Notes under the pieces: model-generated | Seen by the model: the letters and a program-made list of their open reading frames with translations, nothing else | Database searches by the model: none | Told to the model about the DNA's origin: nothing | Position numbers and translations under genes: made by a program | Origin: Alphaproteobacteria bacterium LSUCC0684 | GTDB lineage: Bacteria > Pseudomonadota > Alphaproteobacteria > Puniceispirillales > UBA1172 | Assembly: GCA_041228335.1 (NCBI GenBank) | Contig: CP166130.1 | Span: forward strand, 2,070,638-2,134,637 | Length of the DNA: 64,000 nt | Reading direction: 5' to 3' | Part shown: positions 27,420 to 35,541 of the stretch, in pieces | Numbering within the stretch: position 1 is the first letter of the stretch | How the letters are laid out: every line of letters begins with the position of its first letter

Positions 27420-28871
27420 ATGAAACTGAACGATACGGCACTTTTGAAAACAGCCAGCTATGTTGGCGGGGAATGGCTTGACGCTGGCGGGAAGACTTTC
27501 CCGCTCAACAACCCGGCCACCGGCGAGAAACTCGCGGATATCGCCGATCATGGCGCCGAAACAATCCGCCAGGCCATCGACAGGGCCGCCGCCGCCCAGA
27601 AGGAATGGGCCGCCCGCACCGCCAAGGACAGGGCCATGCTGATGCGCGGCTGGTTCAACCTGATCATGGAAAATCAGGAAGATCTGGCGCAGATCATCAC
27701 CGCTGAAATGGGCAAGCCGCTGGCCGAGGCCCGGGGCGAGGTGGCCTATGGTGCCTCGTTCATTGACTGGTTTGCCGAAGAAGGCCGCCGCATCACTGGT
27801 GATATCCTTCAGCCTCACATGACCGATAAGCGCCTGATGGTGCTCAAGCAGCCCATCGGCGTGGTCGGGGCGATCACCCCGTGGAATTTCCCCAACGCGA
27901 TGATCACCCGCAAGATCGCGCCGGCGATTGCCGCCGGTTGCGCGGTGGTGCTCAAGCCCGCGGAACAGACGCCTCTGTCGGCGCTGGCGCTGGCGGAGCT
28001 GGCGGATCGCGCGGGTCTTCCCGCCGGGGTGATCAACATCGTCAACGGCATGGATGCGCCGGCCATGGGGCTTGAGCTGACCACCAACCCGATTGTCCGC
28101 AAGGTGACTTTCACCGGCTCGACGGAAGTCGGCCGCATCCTGATGAAGCAATCCGCGGATACGATCAAGAAAGTCAGTCTTGAGCTTGGCGGCAATGCCC
28201 CGCTGATCATCTTTGATGATGCCGATATCGAGGTCGCCGTGCGGGAGACGCTGGCCTCGAAATTCCGCAACGCGGGCCAGACATGTGTCTGCGCCAACCG
28301 GATCTTTGTGCAGGTGGGGATCTATGATGATTTCGCCGCCGCGCTGACGGAGAAGGTCAGCGCCATGAAGGTCGGCAACGGCGCCGAGGATGGTGTTTCC
28401 ACCGGCCCGCTGATTGATGCGCAGGGGCTGGCCAAGGTTGAACGTCATGTTGCCGACGCGCTGGGCAAGGGGGCGCAAGCCACCACCGGCGGCGGCAGGC
28501 ATGATCTCGGGCTCACCTTCTTCACGCCGACGGTGCTCACCGGCATGACCACCGACATGCAGATCTTCACCGAAGAGACCTTCGGCCCGGTGGCGCCGCT
28601 CTTCCGGTTTGAGACCGAAGAGCAGGTGGTTGCCATGGCCAATGATACGATCTTTGGCCTTGCGGGGTATTTCTTCGCCCGGGATATGGCGCGCGTCTGG
28701 CGAGTTGCCGAGGCGCTCGAATACGGGATTGTTTCGGTCAATACGGGTATTTTCTCCAATGAGATCGGGCCGTTTGGCGGGGTCAAGCAATCCGGGATCG
28801 GGCGTGAGGGCTCGAAATACGGGATCGACGATTTCCTTGAGATGAAATACGTCTGCCTCGGCGAGATCTGA
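27420..28871 (+). CDS. gabD: NAD(P)-dependent succinate-semialdehyde dehydrogenase
   Basis: A 483-residue aldehyde dehydrogenase. Motifs in order are PWNFPNAMITRKIAPAIAAG, FTGSTEVGRIL, the general base region LELGGNAPLIIFDDAD and the catalytic Cys in NAGQTCVCANR. The second cysteine two residues after the catalytic one, and the KQSGIGREGSKYGIDDFLEMKY ending, are typical of GabD. It oxidises succinate semialdehyde to succinate, the exit of 4-aminobutyrate and putrescine breakdown, which suits the polyamine genes at 10-15 kb. A strong terminator follows. Confidence 0.92.
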   Translation: MKLNDTALLKTASYVGGEWLDAGGKTFPLNNPATGEKLADIADHGAETIRQAIDRAAAAQKEWAARTAKDRAMLMRGWFNLIMENQEDLAQIITAEMGKPLAEARGEVAYGASFIDWFAEEGRRITGDILQPHMTDKRLMVLKQPIGVVGAITPWNFPNAMITRKIAPAIAAGCAVVLKPAEQTPLSALALAELADRAGLPAGVINIVNGMDAPAMGLELTTNPIVRKVTFTGSTEVGRILMKQSADTIKKVSLELGGNAPLIIFDDADIEVAVRETLASKFRNAGQTCVCANRIFVQVGIYDDFAAALTEKVSAMKVGNGAEDGVSTGPLIDAQGLAKVERHVADALGKGAQATTGGGRHDLGLTFFTPTVLTGMTTDMQIFTEETFGPVAPLFRFETEEQVVAMANDTIFGLAGYFFARDMARVWRVAEALEYGIVSVNTGIFSNEIGPFGGVKQSGIGREGSKYGIDDFLEMKYVCLGEI

Positions 28872-28940
28872 GGCACCCTGGCCGCCTCCCTCGAACAGGA
28901 GCGCGGCCATCCCACAAATGGACAATCAAAGACAAGCCGA

Positions 28941-28967
28941 AAGGCGGCGCATCCATGCCGCCTTTTT
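28941..28967 (+). terminator. Intrinsic terminator after gabD
   Basis: An 8-bp perfect stem AAGGCGGC / GCCGCCTT (28941-28948 and 28957-28964) with an 8-base loop runs into a T-run ending at 28967. It sits about 70 bases after the gabD stop and marks the left edge of the AT-richer island. Confidence 0.82.
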
Positions 28968-29022
28968 CAATTACACGGAATCCTTTAAGAAGAAATGTTC
29001 GCCCAAATAGGCGGCACGTCTT

Positions 29023-29265
29023 TTATTTGTCGTTTCCGTTCCAGGTGAAGATAGACGTGTAATCTGTATAGACTTCTCCATCCGTTTGATGACGGTAGGA
29101 TGCAAGATTGTGCCGAAGCTCGTCATTGTCGTAGCGAATACCATTCATCGGGCGAACAATGAACAATGTATAGGTCATGAATTCAATCAACACACCAGTA
29201 TCTCGCTCGGCGATTTCCTTTGCGCCATGGGCAATGAAAATGTCGCGCAATTCTTCGAATGTCAC
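29023..29265 (-). CDS. Small unknown protein, translationally coupled
   Basis: An 80-residue protein beginning at GTG 29265, which overlaps the TAG stop of the upstream small gene (TAGTG). It is acidic and polar with a LRDIFIAHGAKEIAERD helix-like start, a short hydrophobic strand (FMTYTLFIVRP) and an aromatic C-terminus (YTDYTSIFTWNG). No family is recognised. The tight overlap suggests that its product works with that of its partner. A toxin-antitoxin role was considered, but no known motif supports it. Confidence 0.55.
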   Translation of the reverse strand: MTFEELRDIFIAHGAKEIAERDTGVLIEFMTYTLFIVRPMNGIRYDNDELRHNLASYRHQTDGEVYTDYTSIFTWNGNDK

Positions 29266-29558
29266 TATGCGGCGTCAGACGTCCAAGACATGACTCCAGC
29301 AAAACCAGAATATGGAGTTCCGACAATATTGATATCTTTGGTATCTGCTCCCTTGAACAGGTAGGATTTGGTTTCTTCTGTCGGATACCACTTGCCGCCC
29401 AAAATCTCGGATAGTTGCTGGGAGACTTCTTCGATGGCGTCGTTCAAGTCATGCGAAGTTACCAGTAGCCATCCAGCCTTTTTGTCTGCGGCTTGAAAAC
29501 CATGGCCGTTTTGAAGTTTCGTATATGCCACCGAAGCCGTATTCAGTTTCTGTGTCAT
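29265..29558 (-). CDS. Small unknown protein, first of a coupled pair
   Basis: A 97-residue protein (start ATG 29558, MTQKLNTAS; an in-frame ATG at 29603 is possible). It has an amphipathic helix (NDAIEEVSQQLSEIL) between strands and ends in a polar tail. No family is recognised. It shares one base with the next gene and is preceded by an AT-rich promoter-like region with an inverted repeat at 29647. Coding is supported by the coupled start and by a plausible soluble sequence; function is unknown. Confidence 0.55.
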   Translation of the reverse strand: MTQKLNTASVAYTKLQNGHGFQAADKKAGWLLVTSHDLNDAIEEVSQQLSEILGGKWYPTEETKSYLFKGADTKDINIVGTPYSGFAGVMSWTSDAA

Positions 29559-29603
29559 GGTTGTGTTTCCCAAATTGGTTTTGCGCACAGTCAAGGAGAA
29601 CAT

Positions 29604-29997
29604 ATATAAATGAATTGTGCTTTTCCGCGTCTAAACACGCTCTTATGTTGCTTGAGCAACACTGTATTAATAATATAAGTTGAAAAATAACACGTTGTCA
29701 ATGACCCACCAAGAGCAGTGGCATCACGTCAAGATCAATGACTTCAATCATGCTGATCCTTCCTTTCCTGCCCCGGGCACCTTCTGATCGCCATCTTATT
29801 CGGTACTGGATATCAGCGCATCCGTGCCGCCTTTTTTGGTGGGGCAATGGCTGGCAGCCTGCCCTCGCCTCATGGTTGACATGGCCCGGAGAAAAGGGGA
29901 GATTACCCCTTAAGAATAACCTGCGCGATGCCATTCTGTTCCGCGCTTCCCCCATTGATGTTCCGGAAGCCCATCCCGCCATATAAGGGAGAGGGCC
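29604..29997. other. Intergenic region of 394 bases before the methyltransferase gene
   Basis: The left third (29604-29700) is AT-rich and promoter-like for the leftward small genes. The remainder (29740-29990) has host-like composition and a short open frame with no recognisable product, possibly remnant coding sequence from the insertion point. A GGGAG-type site precedes ATG 29998. Confidence 0.4.
29647..29660. promoter_or_regulatory. Inverted repeat, candidate operator
   Basis: GTTGCT and AGCAAC form complementary 6-base arms around a 2-base centre. The repeat lies about 90 bases upstream of the first small gene, next to AT-rich sequence. It could be a repressor site for the small-gene pair; this rests on symmetry and position only. 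Confidence 0.3.
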
Positions 29998-31428
29998 ATG
30001 CCCGACGCGAAGCCCAATGCGCTCCATTACGGCGATTGCCTTGATATTCTTCCCACCATTCCTGATGCTTCGGTTGATCTCATCTATCTTGATCCGCCGT
30101 TCAATTCCAACGCCAATTACAACATGCTGTTCGGCGCCGAGCAGGGGGAAGATACAGCGCAGATCCAGGCTTTCACGGATACATGGTATTGGCGGCCGGA
30201 TCATGAGGACGTGTATTCTGACCTGATGTTGCGGGGCGGCACCCTTGGCAACACCACCGAAGCCCTGATGCAGATACTCGGCCGCTGCGGTATGCTGGCC
30301 TACCTGTTTTTCATGATGCAACGGCTGATACTGATGAAACGTGTGCTTAAGCAAACAGGTTCCATCTATCTGCATTGCGACCCCAAGGCCAGCCACTACC
30401 TGAAGATCATCATGGATGCTGTTTTCGGGCAACTTAACTTTATCAATGAAATAATTTGGCATTACCAAACGGGTGGAGGATCAAAAAGGTGGTATGCCAA
30501 GAAGCATGACACAATCCTTTTTTATGCTATGGGGGAAAAATACACCTTTAATTATGCCCATGACCTCTTACAAGTAAGGCGTGGCGAGGGGGCTATTGCC
30601 CGAGCCGCAAACCCGACTGGAGCAAGGTTATCGGCAGATGATACAACAAAAACCGCAATGAGTGTCTGGACCGATATAAACGCCCTTAATTCCCAAGCCA
30701 AGGAACGCCTAGGCTACCCGACCCAGAAACCGCTCGCATTATTGAACCGTATCATCAGCGCTTCCAGCAATGAAGGCGATGTGGTGCTTGATCCTTTCTG
30801 CGGTTGCGGAACAACGGTGGATGCGGCCGAAGCGCTCGGGCGGCGCTGGATCGGCATTGATATATCCTGCCTTGCCATCAATGTGATCCTTGAACGGCTG
30901 GAAAACATCCATGGCAAGAAAGCGCTCGACAAGATCGAGGTTTCCGGCATTCCACGTGACCTTGCCGGGGCGGAAAAAATGTTCCGGCGTGATCCCCTTG
31001 AATTTGAACGCTGGGCGGTTGGCCTGATCAGGGGCCGCCCCAACGACAGGCAGAGAGGTGACGGGGGCAGCGATGGAGAATTGCGCTTTTATAGCCGTGA
31101 TAACGACAGGCCCCAGCGCGGCATCATTTCCGTCAAGGGCGGGCAAACCCTCACCCCTTCCATGGTGAATGAACTTGAAGGCGCTGTCACAAAATTCAAC
31201 GCGGACATGGGCGTGCTGATCACTCTCCGCACGCCGACCAGGGGGATGATTGAAACGTCAAACCAGTTCGGATTATGGGAAGATACCTTTACCGGCAATT
31301 CATACCCCCGCATCCAGATTATCACGATCAGGGAATTGCTGGACGGGCAGTCACCCAACATGCCCAGCGTGATAAATCCCTATCTCAAGGCCAGCCACCG
31401 GCATGATACACAGATGGAACTGGTATGA
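29998..31428 (+). CDS. Beta-class DNA methyltransferase with C-terminal Mrr-like nuclease domain
   Basis: A 476-residue protein. Residues 1-310 are an N6-adenine/N4-cytosine methyltransferase: DPPF at 32-35 (catalytic motif IV) precedes the SAM motif DPFCGCGTT at 265-273, the beta-class order. Residues 330-440 resemble an Mrr-type PD-(D/E)xK domain: EFERWAVGLI, then GDGGSDG at 354-360, IISVK at 376-380 with the expected lysine, LEGAVTKFNADMGVLIT and a terminal strand. The middle region (residues 142-188) is markedly AT-rich and probably belongs to target recognition. The gene overlaps the next by four bases. One chain could both mark and cut DNA, or the domain may only sense modification. Confidence 0.82.
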   Translation: MPDAKPNALHYGDCLDILPTIPDASVDLIYLDPPFNSNANYNMLFGAEQGEDTAQIQAFTDTWYWRPDHEDVYSDLMLRGGTLGNTTEALMQILGRCGMLAYLFFMMQRLILMKRVLKQTGSIYLHCDPKASHYLKIIMDAVFGQLNFINEIIWHYQTGGGSKRWYAKKHDTILFYAMGEKYTFNYAHDLLQVRRGEGAIARAANPTGARLSADDTTKTAMSVWTDINALNSQAKERLGYPTQKPLALLNRIISASSNEGDVVLDPFCGCGTTVDAAEALGRRWIGIDISCLAINVILERLENIHGKKALDKIEVSGIPRDLAGAEKMFRRDPLEFERWAVGLIRGRPNDRQRGDGGSDGELRFYSRDNDRPQRGIISVKGGQTLTPSMVNELEGAVTKFNADMGVLITLRTPTRGMIETSNQFGLWEDTFTGNSYPRIQIITIRELLDGQSPNMPSVINPYLKASHRHDTQMELV

Positions 31429-32558
31429 ACCTGAAAAAGCGCCTCAACTCACCCCTTTTTTATTTGGCATTGGCCGCAGGAATTATAGCTGCCATTTCTT
31501 GGTATTTGATTGCCTGTCCACCTGACTGGCTGTGGCGCGATGGGGCTGGGAATGTTGAAATTCTGCGGGGGGCGATCCTTGCTCTTGGTCTGATCGGCGG
31601 TTTTTATGGCCTTATACTTGCCACACAGCGCCAGAATACTTTTCAAAAACAGACCGAAAACGCCCATGAGCAACTCTTCAACGAAAGGTTGGGGCGTGGC
31701 GCACAACTTCTTGCTCAAAAGAAGCACATCACCTTGCGCCTTTCCGGGTTGCGCTTGCTTGAAGATCTGGCCGAAACATCATCACAAGATCAACGAAAAC
31801 TGATCGCCCGGATGCTTCATGATTTTATCTGCCAGAAATGCCAGCTTCGATATGAGAAAGAAGGTGAAGGTGAAAGCGAGGATAAAGGAAACCTGCTCCC
31901 GCGACGGCCACGATCAAAACATATGGATACTGAACTTGCAATCAAGGCCGTTATCAAGGTTGCAGAAAAGGCCGAAATGTCAGGGGAGGACATTCCCTTT
32001 AATCGACTTGATTTCAGAGGTCTGTATTTTGAAAATATTACAACATCACTGGGATTGGATTTTCGCAGTGCAAAGATGGAATCTTGCCGGTTTAAAAACG
32101 TAAATATCCCAAATACGGATTTCAGTTATGCAAATCTCGAAAACGCAACCTTTGAGATAGCAAATTTGACTGGATCAAAATTTATTTTAACCAATCTCAA
32201 CGGAACTCAATTTGGCACTTTATTCATCGACGTTGCCCCTGATGAACCCGGCGAGATGGTTAACCTTATCAAAGATAATGGTCGAATTATACAAGCCAAA
32301 TATCAATCCGCCGATCTCTCCGGTTGTAAGTTTGAAAAAAAATTTGTATCAGCATCTGTGTATCTGGACGATGCAACCTTCCATCAAGACAAACCACCTC
32401 TAAATCTTGACTCGCCAGCATTTATGGATTGCAACGCCTATAGGTGGGAAAAAGGAAGCGACGGGTCTATACACCCCAGATACATCAAATCTGATCAAAG
32501 ATATTCAAGGCAATGGATCAACATCCCGACGCCGCCTCCCGAAAAAGAAGACGCGTAA
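31425..32558 (+). CDS. Membrane-anchored pentapeptide-repeat protein
   Basis: A 377-residue protein. Two membrane helices (about residues 11-30 and 45-65) are followed by a helical cytoplasmic segment, TLRLSGLRLLEDLAETSSQD, which resembles the RLGGIYALERIA block of other membrane pentapeptide proteins. Next come a charged linker and, from about 190, pentapeptide repeats with the A(D/N)LxX rhythm (LDFRGLYF, TDFSYANLENATF, LTGSKF, LNGTQF). The start overlaps the methyltransferase stop (ATGA). Base composition is low in G+C. The repeats form a right-handed beta-helix that could mimic DNA or bind protein. Function unknown; coupling to the methyltransferase suggests a joint role. Confidence 0.78.
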   Translation: MNLKKRLNSPLFYLALAAGIIAAISWYLIACPPDWLWRDGAGNVEILRGAILALGLIGGFYGLILATQRQNTFQKQTENAHEQLFNERLGRGAQLLAQKKHITLRLSGLRLLEDLAETSSQDQRKLIARMLHDFICQKCQLRYEKEGEGESEDKGNLLPRRPRSKHMDTELAIKAVIKVAEKAEMSGEDIPFNRLDFRGLYFENITTSLGLDFRSAKMESCRFKNVNIPNTDFSYANLENATFEIANLTGSKFILTNLNGTQFGTLFIDVAPDEPGEMVNLIKDNGRIIQAKYQSADLSGCKFEKKFVSASVYLDDATFHQDKPPLNLDSPAFMDCNAYRWEKGSDGSIHPRYIKSDQRYSRQWINIPTPPPEKEDA

Positions 32559-32563
32559 CCCCC

Positions 32564-33427
32564 CTACCGCAGCCGCCGGATGAGCGCGGAGGTATCGTTG
32601 CGGCCATGGCCCGCGGCCGAAAGCTCCTTGTAATACTCCAGCACCTGCCGCGTGATCGGCAGCGCGGCCCCGTTCTCCCCGGCCTCATCAAGGCAGATCC
32701 CCAGATCCTTGATCATCCAGTCCAGCGCGAAGCCGAAATCGAACTCACCCGCCACCATCGTCCGGCCGCGATTGACCATCTGCCATGATTGCGCCGCCCC
32801 GCCGGAAATCGTATCAAGCACCGCCTCCATATCAAGCCCCGCGCGCATCCCGAAATCCAGCGCCTCCGAAAGCCCCTGCACCAGCCCCGCAATACAGATC
32901 TGGTTGACCATCTTGGCCTGCTGGCCCGCCCCGGCGCCGCCGATATGCGTCACCGTCCGGCCATAGGCGCGGATCACCGGCTCGGCCCGGGCAAAGATTT
33001 CCGCCTCGCCGCCGCACATGACGGTCAGGATGCCGCCTTCCGCCCCCGCCTGCCCGCCGGAGACCGGCGCATCGATAAAACCGAGGCCAAGCGCCGAAGC
33101 CGAAGCCGCAAGCTCCCGCGCGACATCCGCCGAAGCGGTGGTATTGTCGATGAAAATGCTGCCCTTCTCCATCGCCGCGAACGCCCCGTCCGGGCCGGTG
33201 GTCACCTCACGCAGGTCCTTGTCCGCGCCGACGCAAGAAAAGACGAATTCCGCCCCGGCCGCCGCCGCCGCCGGTGTCGCCGCCGTCTTGCCGCCATGTT
33301 CATCCGCCCAGGCCCCGGCCTTCGCCGCCGTGCGGTTATAGACCGTCACGTCATGCCCCGCCGCCTTGAGATGCCCTGCCATGGGATAGCCCATGACACC
33401 CAGACCAATAAACGCGACCTTTGCCAT
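32564..33427 (-). CDS. 3-hydroxyisobutyrate dehydrogenase-family NAD(P) oxidoreductase
   Basis: A 287-residue beta-hydroxyacid dehydrogenase. The N-terminal nucleotide motif is VAFIGLGVMGYPMAGHLKAAGH, the substrate loop is FIDAPVSGGQAGAEGGILTVMCGG, and the catalytic lysine lies in GAGQQAKMVNQICIAG. These mark the 3-hydroxyisobutyrate dehydrogenase / tartronate semialdehyde reductase family. The substrate may be 3-hydroxyisobutyrate, 2-hydroxy-3-oxopropionate or a similar acid; I cannot choose. Its stop lies only five bases from the stop of the convergent pentapeptide gene, the right edge of the island. Confidence 0.87.
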   Translation of the reverse strand: MAKVAFIGLGVMGYPMAGHLKAAGHDVTVYNRTAAKAGAWADEHGGKTAATPAAAAAGAEFVFSCVGADKDLREVTTGPDGAFAAMEKGSIFIDNTTASADVARELAASASALGLGFIDAPVSGGQAGAEGGILTVMCGGEAEIFARAEPVIRAYGRTVTHIGGAGAGQQAKMVNQICIAGLVQGLSEALDFGMRAGLDMEAVLDTISGGAAQSWQMVNRGRTMVAGEFDFGFALDWMIKDLGICLDEAGENGAALPITRQVLEYYKELSAAGHGRNDTSALIRRLR

Positions 33428-33568
33428 CTTTTCCGCCTTTCCGATTTATGCTGCTGATACGGCTTGCCGCATTGTGCCGGAGCATCCCGGGCTTTTCAAG
33501 CATGGCTTCGCCGCCGCGCTTTTGGTATAAGAGGGACGATGCGTTTTTTCAGGGAGCAATAAAGGACC

Positions 33569-34105
33569 ATGGCCAGCGACTACGAGATCGATATCCTCAT
33601 CCCTGAAAGCCAGATCACCGCCCGGGTCAACGCCATGGCGCGGGAGATCAACCATCATTACAGCGGCACGCCGAAACTGGTGGTGGTGGGGCTATTGCGC
33701 GGCTCCTTCATGTTCATCGCCGATCTGGTGCGCCGCCTTGATCTGCCCGTTGAAGTCGATTTCATGACGGTATCGAGCTATGGCCATGGCATGGTTTCAT
33801 CCCGCGAGGTGCGCATCCTCAAGGATCTGGATGGCGAGGTGGAGGATGTCGATGTGCTGGTGGTTGAAGATATTGTCGATACCGGCTACACGCTTTCGCA
33901 GGTGCTCAGCATTCTCGGCACCCGCAAGCCCCGAAGCCTTGAGGTCTGCTGCCTTCTCAACAAGCCCTCCCGCCGCGAGGTCGCGGTCGAGGTGCGCTGG
34001 ACAGGTTTTGAAATCCCCGATGAATTCGTGGTCGGCTATGGCATCGACTACGCGGAGAACAACCGCAACCTGCCGCATATCGGCAAGGTCCGGATGATCA
34101 CCTGA
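33569..34105 (+). CDS. hpt: Hypoxanthine(-guanine) phosphoribosyltransferase
   Basis: A 178-residue type I phosphoribosyltransferase. The PRPP-binding signature [14 protein letters not shown] is intact, preceded by [19 protein letters not shown] and [13 protein letters not shown]. The late [19 protein letters not shown] is the base-binding end typical of Hpt. It salvages hypoxanthine and guanine with PRPP. The gene stands alone between two leftward genes. Confidence 0.93.
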   Translation: MASDYEIDILIPESQITARVNAMAREINHHYSGTPKLVVVGLLRGSFMFIADLVRRLDLPVEVDFMTVSSYGHGMVSSREVRILKDLDGEVEDVDVLVVEDIVDTGYTLSQVLSILGTRKPRSLEVCCLLNKPSRREVAVEVRWTGFEIPDEFVVGYGIDYAENNRNLPHIGKVRMIT

Positions 34106-34123
34106 CCGCCCTTGAGGCGTTGA

Positions 34124-35464
34124 TCACCTGCCCATCAGGCGGTCGTCAAACGGATACCGGGTGAGGTTTTCATACCCGTCCTCAGTGATCAGCACCTGAT
34201 CTTCAAGCTTGATGGAAAACTCCCCGCCCTCGCGGCTGACCAGCGCCTCGACGCAGAGCACCATCCCGGGCTTGAGCTCATGATCAAACGCGCCGTCGAC
34301 GAACTGGTCGGGATAGGCGATCAGCGGCCATTCATCGCACAGCCCGACGCCATGGAACTTGCAGGAATATTTCTGCTTCTGGTAGAGCGCCGGCAGATGA
34401 TGCCCGTTATGGGTCAGCTCGGTGAACGTCACCCCGGGTTTCAGCATCTCCATATTCGTCTGGATATGCTCATGGGCAAGGCGGTAGTCTTCGATCATCT
34501 CGGCGCTCGGCGCGCCGTCGCCCAGAAACCAGGTCCGGGAGATATCCGAACAGATGCCATAGCACCCCACCAGATCGGTATCAAAGGCCAGAATCTCGTT
34601 ATTCTGCACCACCCGCGGGCCACATTCCTGAAACCACGGATTGGTGCGCGGGCCGGAGGCCAGAAGGCGGGTTTCGATCCACTCACCCCCACGGCGGATA
34701 TTTTCCGCATGCAGATAGGACCAGATATCGTCTTCGGTCATGCCCGGGGCAGCGGCGGCTTCCATGGCATGGACCGATTGCTCGCAGGCATGCATCGCGC
34801 AGCGCATGGCAAGGATATCATCCTTGCCCTTGATGACGCGGGCATGCTCCATCACGACTTCGCCTTCTTCAACCGTCAGCCCTTCGGCTTCAAGGGCGCG
34901 GAGCCCGGCAACCATGATTTTGTCCACGGCAAGACGGGTGTTTTCCCCTGCCCGCTCACGGAGGAGCGAACGTATCTCGGCGGCGAAATCACGGGCGGCG
35001 ACGGCGGTCCTGTCGCCATTGGCGAAATAGAACATCGACGCGCCGGAGCGGACTTCCTGCACCAGCGGGTTATGCGCCGCTAGAAAGGGAGAGTTCTTGT
35101 AATCCCACAGAATCATATATCCGTCCGCCGTGACCAGACAGGCGCGGAACGGGTTATGGGTGTTCCAGAGCTGCATATTGGTAGAATCGGTGGCATAGCG
35201 GATATTGAGGGGGTCGAACAGCAGCACGCCAGCCAGGTCATGCTGATGCAGCTGGGCGAGAATACGGTCAAGATGGAACTGCCGCAGGCCCACAAGGTCA
35301 GGTGCGGTCAGCCCGGCTTCTTCCCATTCCGCAAAGGCAAGAGGCGTCGGCCCGATCTCGATACGGTCATTATCCCGCGGGGATCCATCGGGCATGAGGG
35401 CCGCCGAGGCCGCCGGACGGGAGGGATCAATCTTGCGCTGGTCGCGCATATGGATGGAATTCAT
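34124..35464 (-). CDS. dddP: DMSP lyase DddP (M24 peptidase fold)
   Basis: A 446-residue M24-fold protein. Counting from this start, D295, D297, D307, H371, E406 and E421, the six metal-site positions known for Ruegeria lacuscaerulensis DddP, are all the correct residue, and the catalytic D377 is present in HGVGLCDEWP. Other DddP stretches include DPLNIRYATDSTNMQLWN, WDYKNSPF, RGGEWIETRLLASGPRTNPW and a terminal YENLTRYPFD. The enzyme splits DMSP into acrylate and dimethyl sulfide. Ordinary Xaa-Pro aminopeptidase is therefore rejected. The gene is monocistronic-looking, convergent with hpt, and lies 26 kb from dmdA. Confidence 0.94.
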   Translation of the reverse strand: MNSIHMRDQRKIDPSRPAASAALMPDGSPRDNDRIEIGPTPLAFAEWEEAGLTAPDLVGLRQFHLDRILAQLHQHDLAGVLLFDPLNIRYATDSTNMQLWNTHNPFRACLVTADGYMILWDYKNSPFLAAHNPLVQEVRSGASMFYFANGDRTAVAARDFAAEIRSLLRERAGENTRLAVDKIMVAGLRALEAEGLTVEEGEVVMEHARVIKGKDDILAMRCAMHACEQSVHAMEAAAAPGMTEDDIWSYLHAENIRRGGEWIETRLLASGPRTNPWFQECGPRVVQNNEILAFDTDLVGCYGICSDISRTWFLGDGAPSAEMIEDYRLAHEHIQTNMEMLKPGVTFTELTHNGHHLPALYQKQKYSCKFHGVGLCDEWPLIAYPDQFVDGAFDHELKPGMVLCVEALVSREGGEFSIKLEDQVLITEDGYENLTRYPFDDRLMGR

Positions 35465-35541
35465 CTCACCACCTCATTTCAGGATCATTTCCGTTTACGC
35501 TAGGTGAAATTTCACCGGCGTCAATTGTTAAATGTGTCCTC

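Larger units (their letters stand above)
28975..32560. other. AT-richer accessory island between gabD and the hydroxyisobutyrate dehydrogenase-like gene
   Basis: Between the gabD terminator and the convergent dehydrogenase gene, base composition drops and gene types change: two small unknown genes, a methyltransferase-nuclease fusion and a pentapeptide-repeat membrane protein. Hand counts give about 38% G+C for the lines at 30421-30540, versus 63% at 30781-30840. No integrase, transposase, tRNA or flanking direct repeat was recognised, so the mechanism of entry is unknown. Confidence 0.55.

Noticed and set aside
27303-28925. 540-codon open frame antisense to gabD
   Set aside because: It mirrors the codon pattern of the strongly supported gabD gene, and its low-complexity His/Arg/Gly-rich translation has no family features.
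29023-29558. Toxin-antitoxin call for the coupled small genes
   Set aside because: Gene sizes and overlap fit, but neither protein shows a known toxin or antitoxin fold or DNA-binding motif, so the function is left open.
29738-29986. 82-codon frame upstream of the methyltransferase gene
   Set aside because: No ribosome site, odd composition and no recognisable features; treated as possible remnant sequence.
28975-32560. Prophage or transposon interpretation of the island
   Set aside because: No integrase, transposase, structural phage gene, tRNA target or terminal repeats could be found.
34124-35464. Xaa-Pro aminopeptidase reading of the M24-fold gene
   Set aside because: All DddP-specific metal and catalytic positions match at identical numbering, which a peptidase would not show.
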